The position numbers were made by a program, and so were the translations under genes. A stretch of 54,809 bases of DNA from Candidatus Woesearchaeota archaeon (GTDB lineage Archaea > Nanobdellota > Nanobdellia > Woesearchaeales > GW2011-AR9), in the NCBI GenBank assembly GCA_016185625.1, contig JACPND010000018.1, forward strand, positions 1-54,809, read 5' to 3'. Shown here in pieces: positions 46,220 through 54,809 of this stretch. The notes beneath the pieces are model-generated. The model had not been told where the DNA came from. It saw nothing but the letters and a program-made list of their open reading frames with translations, and searched no databases. The stretch's first letter is position 1. The number at the start of each line of letters is the position of its first letter.

Positions 46220-47185
46220 TTAATTGATATCTTTCAGCCCGCCTTCGGTAACTTCGAACACGACCTCACCGTCTGCCAAATTGGGTGCGTCGATCAGCTT
46301 TGCCACTCGCGTCCCTTTCTTGCCTTTGCGCAGGTAAATCCGGAAGGTGGAGGCATGCGCGACCACGTGTCCGCCGATGGCCTGTGTCGGATCGCCAAAG
46401 AACTGATCGGGCTTGGCCATCACTTGGTTGGTCACGTACACGCAAAGGTTATTGCTATTCGCAATTTTTGCCAGTGTGTGCATGTGGCGATTTAATTTCT
46501 GCTGCCGCTCCGCCAAAGTTCCCCGGCCAATAAACTCGGCGCGGAAATGCGACGTCAAACTATCGACGACCACCAAGCGAACTTTCTTTCCCTGCTCAGT
46601 CATCAGGGAGTCAATTTTTTCCGTCAGCAGCATTTGGTGGTCGGAATTATACGCGCGAGCCACCATGATGCGATTGAGCGCATCTTCGGGATCAATGCCT
46701 GCTCCCTGAGCCATCTGTCGGATTCTCTCTGGCCGGAAAGTATTTTCCGTGTCGATGTAGACTGCATGCGCATCCGGATCTTCTTTCAGCGTATTGACGC
46801 ACAGCGCATGGCCAATCTGGGTTTTTCCTGAGCCGAATTCACCGAAACATTCAGTGATAGCGCTGGTTTCAAACCCACCGCCCATCATCCGGTCAAAGTT
46901 TTCTGATCCCGTGCTTATTTTAGATATGCTCTCTCGTTTCTTCAACACATCCATGCCTGTTTCAAAGCCCAGTTTCATGCTATCACGGGCGGCATTAATC
47001 ATCTTTCTGGCGACAGCTTCTGAAACGCCGGTCACTTCGACCAATTCACCAATGCTGGCAACGGCAACGGCCATCATGTCCTTAAAGCCAGCTGCTTCCA
47101 GTTTTTCGGCAGTGGCTGCTCCCACGCCCGGCAGGTCTTCAACGCCAATTTTTTCCATTCGTACCACTAATTTTGCATCTGCCAT
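46220..47185 (-). CDS. radA: Archaeal recombinase RadA
   Basis: ITECFGEFGSGKTQIGHALCVN; N-terminal HhH; AIGGHVVAHASTFRIYLRKGK. Confidence 0.96.
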   Translation of the reverse strand: MADAKLVVRMEKIGVEDLPGVGAATAEKLEAAGFKDMMAVAVASIGELVEVTGVSEAVARKMINAARDSMKLGFETGMDVLKKRESISKISTGSENFDRMMGGGFETSAITECFGEFGSGKTQIGHALCVNTLKEDPDAHAVYIDTENTFRPERIRQMAQGAGIDPEDALNRIMVARAYNSDHQMLLTEKIDSLMTEQGKKVRLVVVDSLTSHFRAEFIGRGTLAERQQKLNRHMHTLAKIANSNNLCVYVTNQVMAKPDQFFGDPTQAIGGHVVAHASTFRIYLRKGKKGTRVAKLIDAPNLADGEVVFEVTEGGLKDIN

Positions 47186-47186
47186 A

Positions 47187-47513
47187 TTAGAAACCTCCTT
47201 TTAAATCCTGCTCGTGGAGAACAAGATGTTCATATGCTTTTTGCAACGCCACCACGGCTTTCGGCAAGTCGTTCAGGCGCAGGCTATTGGTCGATTGCCA
47301 TTTGCCTTCTTTATCCGTGTAGTTACGTTCGATGGAGATGGTCCGGTATTCGGACTCTTCTCCATTTGTTTTTTTGCCCTTATTGAGCCAGACGGTCGCT
47401 GAAATGCCCCCCGCCCGAAACTTCTTTTCCGGATGATTTCGGGGAGAAATCCCCGCTACTTTTGGCGTTGGTACGCCTACGTTTGGTGTTTGCACACCTA
47501 TTGTCGTATTCAT
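47187..47513 (-). CDS. Conserved-looking small protein directly upstream of radA
   Basis: FRAGGISATVWLNKGKKTNGEESEYRTISIERNYTDKEGKWQSTNSLRLNDLPKAVVALQKAYEHL. Confidence 0.7.
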   Translation of the reverse strand: MNTTIGVQTPNVGVPTPKVAGISPRNHPEKKFRAGGISATVWLNKGKKTNGEESEYRTISIERNYTDKEGKWQSTNSLRLNDLPKAVVALQKAYEHLVLHEQDLKGGF

Positions 47514-47740
47514 GGTTTACACCTTTTTTTCCTTTCGGATTTTTTTCAACCCAACATTTTGCTGGGAAGGTGCAATCGCGATTGCTGAAATCTACAAGAA
47601 CAAGGTTGTTTATATACTCTTGCCGAAGATGTCCAGTGGTCCAGTGGGACAAAAAAGTCATTTTATGAGAAAAACAAAGAGGTGTGTTCAATACAACATT
47701 TATATTTGACCCGCGACAAGTTTAAATAAATCGTAAGAAC

Positions 47741-49498
47741 TTGGCTAAAGTGATGGGAGATAATTCATTATCAAACGTTGCGAGCGCCCTACCACGGGTC
47801 ATAGACCGGAATGGAAAGACGTATTCTAAGTTGGAATGTAAAGCGCTGGAGCGTTTTGTCACCAGCGCAACAGATCGGATCTATGCTTGTCGTGCGGATC
47901 TGCCCCCGGAAGTTTTTGGCGCCTTCGGCTCTTTTTTCAGCCGCAATCCGAAAGACTTAAGAAATCATATCTTAGATGCCATACGGGGCAGAATTCCTGG
48001 TCATGAGGGGGATGTTGCGCTTGGAGAAAAGAATGTAACCAAACTAGCTTCTGGCGAGTTTACAAGTCCGGCAGAAGCTCTCAAAAGCGGAGTATCGAAA
48101 GCTCAGGCCTTCTTTAGAGAATGGTACGGGAAGTACAGCCATAAAAGCATTGCCAATGTGGTCTGGATCCCCTTCGTAGGAACAAACGTCAGTCAATTAT
48201 TTGCCCGGCAATTGGCGTATGATCAATTAGCTTTCTTCATCGAGCAATCAACACGTTTTGTAAAATTTGATGTTGATAATTTGTATCTCGATCAAAGAGT
48301 CATGGACAGCCAGCATCGGGATTTATTTGTCGGGACACTCCGGCGCGCAGCTGAGGTTTATGAACAATTTACGGAACGGGCTGCGGATCATTATGGAAGA
48401 CAGTTGCCTTTTGACGCTTGGTTGCAACAGCAAAATGATACTATTAAAGCAGTTCAGGAGAAGCCGCAGAGAACAAAATATCGCCGGGAATTAAAAGCGA
48501 AAGCCTTTGATGTAGCCCGATTGTTATTGCCGCAGGCAGTACGGACCAACATTGCGTGGATTTTGGATGCACGTTCAACAGAGTTTGATATCGCAGCTTG
48601 GAAAGGGCATCCGTTAGCGGAAATAAAAGAGAGTGCATTACTCATCGAGAAAGCGGGAGGAGAGATTGCCCCCTCATTATTGAAATATACGGAGAAGAAC
48701 TCTTATTACGAAGATCAATATGGGGGTCTGGGTAGTGGTCTGGGCAGCGCTCTTCAGGTTGAGCTTCCATCAGCGCCGATGATGAAAGGTGTGGATGTCA
48801 TTTCCTATGATGCTAATGCCTTTCAGAAAGTGGTGGCCATGCTGCTGATGAGATCAAACCGCTCTGCTGATTTTAATCGCTTCTTGGAATATGCTCGAAG
48901 CATGACTTTCGATGAGAAAATTGGTGTGCTGCGAAGAGTAACAGAAAAACGTGGCCCGTTTGATGAATGGGTGGATATAGAAGAAGCGTTTGATTGTGTA
49001 AAGATAACAGCTCAAATTAGGACAGATATTGGTGCCGTTCGTGACTTGCGGCGGCATCAGAAGTGGGACAGGAATGAAGGGCGGTATACTTTAGATAATG
49101 GTTTTTATCTTCCGGAAATCGTTCATGAGATAGGAACAGAAGCTGCTACTCTTTATACTGAAGTTATGGGCAGGGCGTATGATACTGAAAGAACACTCCG
49201 AAAAGAATTTTCTCAGGAAGCGCAATATGTGGTTCCGATGGCGGCCTTTCATCCGATTATCATGAGTGGCGGATTAGATCAGCTTCAATATCTCGTCGCC
49301 ACCAGAACTGTGCCTCAAGGGCATTTCTCCTATAGAGAAGACGCTTATAATTTAGCCGAAGCTGTCTGCCGAGTTCATCCTTGGCTTTTGGGGCTTCAGG
49401 AATATCCTCAGGGAAAATCTGTTGAGGAAGTTGTCCGCGATGCTCCGCTGAAGAGTGTTTTGAGGCCGTATATTGGTGATACAGGATGGCATGCGTAA
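47741..49498 (+). CDS. Double-length ThyX-like (FAD-dependent thymidylate synthase family) protein
   Basis: YSHKSIANVVWIPFVGTNVSQLFARQLAYDQLAFFIEQSTRFVKF; second half contains DLRRHQKWDRNEGRY; GTTTAAATAAAT upstream; ATG at 47753 also possible. Confidence 0.85.
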   Translation: MAKVMGDNSLSNVASALPRVIDRNGKTYSKLECKALERFVTSATDRIYACRADLPPEVFGAFGSFFSRNPKDLRNHILDAIRGRIPGHEGDVALGEKNVTKLASGEFTSPAEALKSGVSKAQAFFREWYGKYSHKSIANVVWIPFVGTNVSQLFARQLAYDQLAFFIEQSTRFVKFDVDNLYLDQRVMDSQHRDLFVGTLRRAAEVYEQFTERAADHYGRQLPFDAWLQQQNDTIKAVQEKPQRTKYRRELKAKAFDVARLLLPQAVRTNIAWILDARSTEFDIAAWKGHPLAEIKESALLIEKAGGEIAPSLLKYTEKNSYYEDQYGGLGSGLGSALQVELPSAPMMKGVDVISYDANAFQKVVAMLLMRSNRSADFNRFLEYARSMTFDEKIGVLRRVTEKRGPFDEWVDIEEAFDCVKITAQIRTDIGAVRDLRRHQKWDRNEGRYTLDNGFYLPEIVHEIGTEAATLYTEVMGRAYDTERTLRKEFSQEAQYVVPMAAFHPIIMSGGLDQLQYLVATRTVPQGHFSYREDAYNLAEAVCRVHPWLLGLQEYPQGKSVEEVVRDAPLKSVLRPYIGDTGWHA

Positions 49499-49535
49499 AA
49501 GTGATTTATTAGGAGATAAACAGAGGTGATTTAAG

Positions 49536-50219
49536 ATGTCAACGAGAGGAGCGATTATTGTTTTAGATGGAATGGTCGGGTGTGGGAAGACCACTCAATT
49601 GAAAGAGATTACTGATGAGTTAATGCGCAGAGGCGTTCAACATTTTTATGGACGGGAACCTGGTGGTGTTCCCATTGCAGAAGCAATTAGGGGAGTTCTA
49701 TTAAATCCAGTTCATAAGGATATGAATCCACTCACAACCGTATTCTTATTTGAAGCAGCGAGAGCAGAATATTTTTCAAAGGCAGTGATTCCCAAAATCA
49801 ATGAAGGAGTCACGGTCGTTACCGATCGCTCCTACTGGTCCACAGTAGCCTTTCAAGGATATGGCTCGGGTGTGGATGTACAATTAATAAATTGTTACAA
49901 TGGTGATGCGGTCTTTGGCCATCATCCGGATATTAGTTTTATTCTGGATGTGGAACATGTTGAAGAAGCAGTACGAAGAGCATTAATGGCAAGCGGAAAA
50001 GCGGGTGAAGCAGATCGGTTTGAAGATGAAGCCAGAAATTTTCATACCCGCGTGCGTGATGGATACCGGGCGATCCCTGGATTATATCCTGACCGGAAGG
50101 TTCATCTCGTCCCGCATTTTGAAGAAGAAGCGGATATTCCGGCCAGGATGCAGAAGATTAGTAGTTATATATTGGATAAGTTAGGGCCGTTTTTAGATGC
50201 ATTTTATACCCGTGAATAG
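49536..50219 (+). CDS. tmk: Thymidylate kinase
   Basis: IIVLDGMVGCGKTTQLKEITDELMRRG...REPGGVPIAEAIR. Confidence 0.9.
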   Translation: MSTRGAIIVLDGMVGCGKTTQLKEITDELMRRGVQHFYGREPGGVPIAEAIRGVLLNPVHKDMNPLTTVFLFEAARAEYFSKAVIPKINEGVTVVTDRSYWSTVAFQGYGSGVDVQLINCYNGDAVFGHHPDISFILDVEHVEEAVRRALMASGKAGEADRFEDEARNFHTRVRDGYRAIPGLYPDRKVHLVPHFEEEADIPARMQKISSYILDKLGPFLDAFYTRE

Positions 50220-50271
50220 TTAAATATGCACATGCCGAAGATTAAAAAGAATCCGATTTTGAGTAATATAG

Positions 50272-50372
50272 AGAAATGCGTTAATTAGTGCAATAGATTC
50301 ACGCATTTCTAATACAAGAAAATAAGCAACGACTTATTTTCTGTGCAGAAATATGATAGTTTTCATATTTCT
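50272..50372. repeat. Array of three perfect 10-bp-stem hairpins
   Basis: AGAAATGCGT/ACGCATTTCT; AGAAAATAAG/CTTATTTTCT; AGAAATATGA/TCATATTTCT. Confidence 0.85.
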
Positions 50373-50409
50373 TGTATGAATCTTTGCCTAAAAATTCAAC
50401 TAATCGATG

Positions 50410-50594
50410 GGCTTTGTGTAAAAAGTAGGGGATGCGAAGAAGTGCCTGTTACTTTGCGATTCGTAAGACAAAGTTAGGAATCGATTTTAATCCGAGAGAC
50501 CTAAAGAGAGACCTAAAATATGCCTGAGAAAAAACAAAGAAAAATCGATAACAGGCACCGCACCCCTAAACAAAGTGACTTTTTACACAAAGCC
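50410..50594. mobile_element. MITE-like element, 185 bp, 9-bp imperfect TSD
   Basis: GGCTTTGTGTAAAAAGT / ACTTTTTACACAAAGCC; flanks TAATCGATG (50401-50409) / TAATCAATG (50595-50603). Confidence 0.8.
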
Positions 50595-50640
50595 TAATCA
50601 ATGCAAAGATTCATAAATCGCAGAACTATAAGCGAGCATT

Positions 50641-51450
50641 ATGAATAAAGTAGCCAAACAGGTACAACAGTACTTTGAACATGATCCAAACGTAGAATTA
50701 GCTTTTCTATTTGGCTCTGCTGCAGCGGGGAAGCAAACCAAAGAGTCTGATATTGACATCGGGGTGTATCTGAAAGACCGCGCTACGGAAGCGTCGCTCT
50801 GGAGAAAAACGCAACATTCCTTGCCCCGGGAAGTAGATTTAGTGGTGCTTAATGACGCTCCAGCAACGCTCATTTCCAATATCTTCAAGAACGGGATTCC
50901 CTTAACCATCAAAAATAAGAGAAAGTATTGGCAATTATACCTGACGAAAAGCCTGGAAGCGGAAGATTTTGAGGATTTTGCTGTAAGCTACTGGAAGATT
51001 TCAAAACGATCCCGGTCTCTCAGTCCTGAAGACAAAACTCGGCTGCTGGAACGGTTGGATTTTTTACAGTCCGAGATGCGAGAGCTGCCAGAAATGAGAG
51101 CCATCACTTCCGTTCAGTACGAGCAGGATAAACTCCAGCGCAGAAACCTGGAGCGGTGGGCGGAAAACATACTTAATGCTCTCATCGACATTGCCAAGAT
51201 CATCATCGCATCACAAAAAAAAGAGATGCCGAAAACGTATGAAGCCGCTTTATCTGCATTTGGTGTGTTTGCCGGGCTGTCAAAAATCGAAAGTGAAAAG
51301 TTTGCTGGTTTAGCTCGCTTGAGAAACCTTTTGACCCATGAGTACTTAGATATTCTGTTTGAGAAGATACAGGAGTTCATACATGAATTCCCAAAATTTT
51401 ATGGAAAAATTGCGAAGCCGATAGAAAAATATACTGAAGAACGCAAATAA
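50641..51450 (+). CDS. MNT nucleotidyltransferase fused to HEPN domain
   Basis: LAFLFGSAAAGKQTKESDIDIGVYL; RLRNLLTHEYLDI. Confidence 0.82.
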   Translation: MNKVAKQVQQYFEHDPNVELAFLFGSAAAGKQTKESDIDIGVYLKDRATEASLWRKTQHSLPREVDLVVLNDAPATLISNIFKNGIPLTIKNKRKYWQLYLTKSLEAEDFEDFAVSYWKISKRSRSLSPEDKTRLLERLDFLQSEMRELPEMRAITSVQYEQDKLQRRNLERWAENILNALIDIAKIIIASQKKEMPKTYEAALSAFGVFAGLSKIESEKFAGLARLRNLLTHEYLDILFEKIQEFIHEFPKFYGKIAKPIEKYTEERK

Positions 51451-51492
51451 AGTAATCTGAAGACACCCAGAAGTTCATAAGGATAATCATCA

Positions 51493-51655
51493 GGCACTAT
51501 CCGTTTTGTGAGTGATGTGCCAAGTGTGCAGTGAGGGAGAAGTCATAATGCTGTTCGGAGGTTGGATTAGCACTATAAACGCAGCGAGATGCTGTGAAAT
51601 CACTACGATTAATCCACCCGAACTGCGGCACATCACTCACTTTTGGGATTGTGCC
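51493..51655. mobile_element. MITE-like element, 163 bp, exact 8-bp TSD
   Basis: GGCACTATCCGTTTTGTGAGTGATGTGCC / GGCACATCACTCACTTTTGGGATTGTGCC; AATCATCA at 51485-51492 and 51656-51663. Confidence 0.92.
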
Positions 51656-51698
51656 AATCATCAGATAGATTTTTAAACTTTGGACTATTAGTGTAGTT

Positions 51699-52085
51699 AT
51701 GACCATTTTTATTGTGGGACAGAAAAAATATCTCCGCAGTATCGGCGAGGATTTTGCCAATGAATGGCAGACGTTTGTCAAAGAGTTCAATGCCCTAGAG
51801 CAGAAGAATATCGAAGCTGTGGCTGACAATCTAAAAATTCTGATTTCTCTGTCAGTTCGAAAAATGATGAGAACCCCGAATAAAGCAACAAAAGATGATT
51901 TCACCTCGCTCATCAGTGAGCTGAATATTGCCAGGAACAGGGTTATCAGCCTCAAAAATAAAAGTGACGCTGAATTTGTTGCAGGGAAGAAACAAGCAGA
52001 AGAAAAAATCAAACGTGCCCGGGCGCTGATTCAGGTGGTGGGAAAGAGTCTTCTGCAGCTGGAAAAAGTAGCTGAAGCGGCGTGA
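51699..52085 (+). CDS. Hypothetical coiled-coil protein
   Basis: 128 aa ORF with a long KAxEKIKRA-type helix. Confidence 0.6.
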   Translation: MTIFIVGQKKYLRSIGEDFANEWQTFVKEFNALEQKNIEAVADNLKILISLSVRKMMRTPNKATKDDFTSLISELNIARNRVISLKNKSDAEFVAGKKQAEEKIKRARALIQVVGKSLLQLEKVAEAA

Positions 52086-52259
52086 TTTTTTTATGATCTG
52101 GATGTATTGAAGAAAGCCTGATTCCGGAAGATGTGTGCGCCGACCGAGTGGAATGGTTTGGTTTTATAGCGCTTACCCTGCTTCTCTCAAGTGTATATTT
52201 TGTATTTGGATCAATAGTTGGCTGGATACTACAAAGAAGAAAAATATGAGAGAAATGAT

Positions 52260-54554
52260 TCAACTTCTCTCCAGCAGCACTTTCCGTTCCACTCTCGCCA
52301 CCGTCTTGCGAATAGTTGAAACCGCATCCACATTCACCGAAATAGAATCAATCCCCTGATGCACTAAAAATTCCGCCATTGCCGGCTTTGATCCAGCTTG
52401 CCCGCAAATAGACGTCGCCACATTATACTTCTTGCACGTTCTGATCACGCGAGCAATCTCTCCCAGAACCGCTGGATGCATCTCGTCAAACAATTTCGCA
52501 ATCCGCTCATTATTTCTATCGATTCCCTGTGTCAGTTGCGTCAAGTCATTCGTGCCAAACGAAACAAAACTGATTCCTACCTTGCAGATATCTTCAATAA
52601 CCCAGCAGGCTGCGGGCGTTTCCACCATCACGCCAAATTCTATATCCCTTACTGGCTCCAATCCAACTTCCCGCATGATGGCTTTTGCTTTCTTTACTTC
52701 ATCAGCGCGAATCACAAACGGCACCATCACGCCTATATTGGATAATCCTTCTGCATGCAGTTCGGCCAACGCCTGGAATTCCGCCTTCAATATCTTCGGC
52801 TCATCCAATAACCGCCGGATTCCATGCCAGCCAATCATCGGATCAGATTCTTTAGGCTCTTTCTCTCCGCCAGTTAAATTACGATATTCATCGGAGCGCA
52901 TGTCAGAACAGCGGATCCACACCGGTTTTCCCGAAAATGCCTTCGCAATCTGCCTAATACCTTCTTTCAACAACGTAACATACTCCTCCTCTTTTCCTTG
53001 GCGGATGTATTCTGCCGGATGAATGCCGCCTTTGGCAATCATTATCTCTGACCGCACCAAACCCACGCCATCCGCACCGGTGGCTGCAGCCTTGACGGCC
53101 ATTTCAGGGAGGTCAAGAATGACTTTGATTTCCGTCGCCGTCAAAAGTTGTTCACTTGCTCCAGCTAAAGCTTCTTCCTTCTTCTCTTCCGCTTTAAATT
53201 CAATCTTCCCTTCATACACAATACCACGAGAAGCATGCACTGTCACTATCTCTCCTTCTTTCAAAATATCCGTGGCATGTTCTGTTCCGACGATACATGG
53301 TGTGCCCATTTCCCGGGAAACGATGGCGGCGTGACAGGTCATACCTCCCTCATCCGTAATAATCGCTCCCGCGCGTTGCATCGCAGGCACCATGTCAGGC
53401 GTGGTCATCGTCGTGACTAAAACATCGCCTTTTAATATTTTATTTAGTTCTGAAGGATCACGCACAATCCTCACTACGCCACTATATACACCCGCAGATG
53501 CTGTTTCCCCTTTCAATAAGATTTTTCCCTGTTCTTCAACAGCCACGGCTCTTTCTTCTTCCTTCGGCTTAAACGTGGTGACTGCCCGCGTCTGCACAAT
53601 AAAAATTTGTCCCTGCTCCGTCGCCCATTCCACGTCCTGCGGATGCTGATAGTGGTCTTCCAATTTCTTTCCTAAGCGGGCGATTTCGATAATATCTTTT
53701 CCGTTTATTTTCTGCCGGCTCTGTTCTTCCGGAGCAATCGCTTTCTTTTCATTCTTGCCAAACTCATTGCGGAACAAGCCCCATTCCTGCTTCTTCACTT
53801 CAATTTTCTTGATTTCCCGTTTGTCTTTATCCACCAGATACAGATCAGGATTCACTTCCCCGCTGACGATGGCTTCTCCCAATCCATAGACGGCTTCAAT
53901 CACCAGCTCATCCTCCGTATTCTTCGCCGGATTGATGGTAAACATCACGCCGCTCGTTTCCGAATTCACCATCCGCTGTATCACCACGGCGATGAACACT
54001 TTGGCATGATCAAATTGGTTCTTGACCCGATAATAAATCGCCCTGGCGGTAAATAAAGAAGCCCAGCATTCACGCACTGCTCTGATCAAAGCATCTTTTC
54101 CTTTGACGTTGAGTAGTGTGGCCTGCTGCCCGGCAAATGAGGCCGTTGGCAAATCTTCAGCCGTCGCACTGGAGCGCACCGCGACAAAGACTTCATGTGC
54201 AGAAACCAGCTGCTCAGCCGCTTTCTTTCTGGTGACGCCTAATAATTCATAATTCTCGATAAATTCTTCCACTAGGTCATCGGGAATGGTAGTGGAGAGA
54301 ATCATATTTTGGATAGTTTCTGCTATCTTCTGCAATCGTTCGGTATCCTCGACGTCTAAATCCTGAAGAAGACTGAGAATCTTATCTTTGATTTCGGTTC
54401 GCTCAATGAATTCTTTATAGGTGTCGGCGGTAATTACAAAGCCGGGAGGGACGGGAAAGCCCAGGTTGAACATTTCACCTAAGTTTGCGCCCTTTCCGCC
54501 GGCAAGGCCGACGTCATCTTTATGAATATCTTTAAACCAAACGACGTGAGTCAT
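52260..54554 (-). CDS. ppsA: Phosphoenolpyruvate synthase
   Basis: LAGGKGANLGEM; GGMTCHAAIVSREMGTPCIVG; FGTNDLTQLTQGIDRNN; start at MTHVVWFKDI. Confidence 0.96.
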   Translation of the reverse strand: MTHVVWFKDIHKDDVGLAGGKGANLGEMFNLGFPVPPGFVITADTYKEFIERTEIKDKILSLLQDLDVEDTERLQKIAETIQNMILSTTIPDDLVEEFIENYELLGVTRKKAAEQLVSAHEVFVAVRSSATAEDLPTASFAGQQATLLNVKGKDALIRAVRECWASLFTARAIYYRVKNQFDHAKVFIAVVIQRMVNSETSGVMFTINPAKNTEDELVIEAVYGLGEAIVSGEVNPDLYLVDKDKREIKKIEVKKQEWGLFRNEFGKNEKKAIAPEEQSRQKINGKDIIEIARLGKKLEDHYQHPQDVEWATEQGQIFIVQTRAVTTFKPKEEERAVAVEEQGKILLKGETASAGVYSGVVRIVRDPSELNKILKGDVLVTTMTTPDMVPAMQRAGAIITDEGGMTCHAAIVSREMGTPCIVGTEHATDILKEGEIVTVHASRGIVYEGKIEFKAEEKKEEALAGASEQLLTATEIKVILDLPEMAVKAAATGADGVGLVRSEIMIAKGGIHPAEYIRQGKEEEYVTLLKEGIRQIAKAFSGKPVWIRCSDMRSDEYRNLTGGEKEPKESDPMIGWHGIRRLLDEPKILKAEFQALAELHAEGLSNIGVMVPFVIRADEVKKAKAIMREVGLEPVRDIEFGVMVETPAACWVIEDICKVGISFVSFGTNDLTQLTQGIDRNNERIAKLFDEMHPAVLGEIARVIRTCKKYNVATSICGQAGSKPAMAEFLVHQGIDSISVNVDAVSTIRKTVARVERKVLLERS

Positions 54555-54809
54555 TCTACACCTCTTTTTTAACAACGATTAAAAAAGATGGTTCAGAAAC
54601 AGGAACTGTTTCTCGCCACCTCTTTTCATCTAGAACAAAATAGTGACGTATTTAAACTTAATTGAATATTCAGTATCTCCGAATGATAATCTGTTTTTTG
54701 AGCTACACGCTGATTAAGACATTTCCTTAAGCTGATATAGGGTGATCACACACGCCCTGGGACCCTAATGTTCTTACTGCGTCCTATAATTTGCTCTTGG
54801 TTTATCGGC

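Overview
Archaeal chromosomal window. Markers include L37Ae, Rpo12/RpoP, prefoldin beta, RadA, aRNase J, ThpR, TRAM proteins, a DRG GTPase and tRNAs with introns at BHB-like sites. The gene style suggests a DPANN/Woesearchaeota-like lineage, but that is inference. Housekeeping genes include nrdJ/nrdR, radA, a double-length thyX-like gene plus tmk, ppsA, ribL, a SAM decarboxylase and an AsnB-Dph6 fusion. They are mixed with: (i) a copper/metal-handling island at ~14.8-24.8 kb; (ii) a compact redox operon at 38.6-42.0 kb (CcdA, triple thioredoxin-like protein, two proteins sharing an LPxMVGGC C-terminus) with a divergent membrane-bound CACHE/DUF835/wHTH-like regulator; (iii) a decayed cluster at 25.7-28.4 kb (DGR-type reverse transcriptase fragment, 72-bp-repeat protein with variation concentrated in a few codons, broken MoxR-like AAA+ gene); (iv) toxin-antitoxin loci and many truncated genes; (v) several families of short non-autonomous elements, some with exact target-site duplications, and a double-hairpin repeat with a compensatory base change. 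Two intron-containing tRNAs were read directly; tRNA-Leu(CAA) appears to carry two introns. All product names come from motif recognition by eye; no database search was run.
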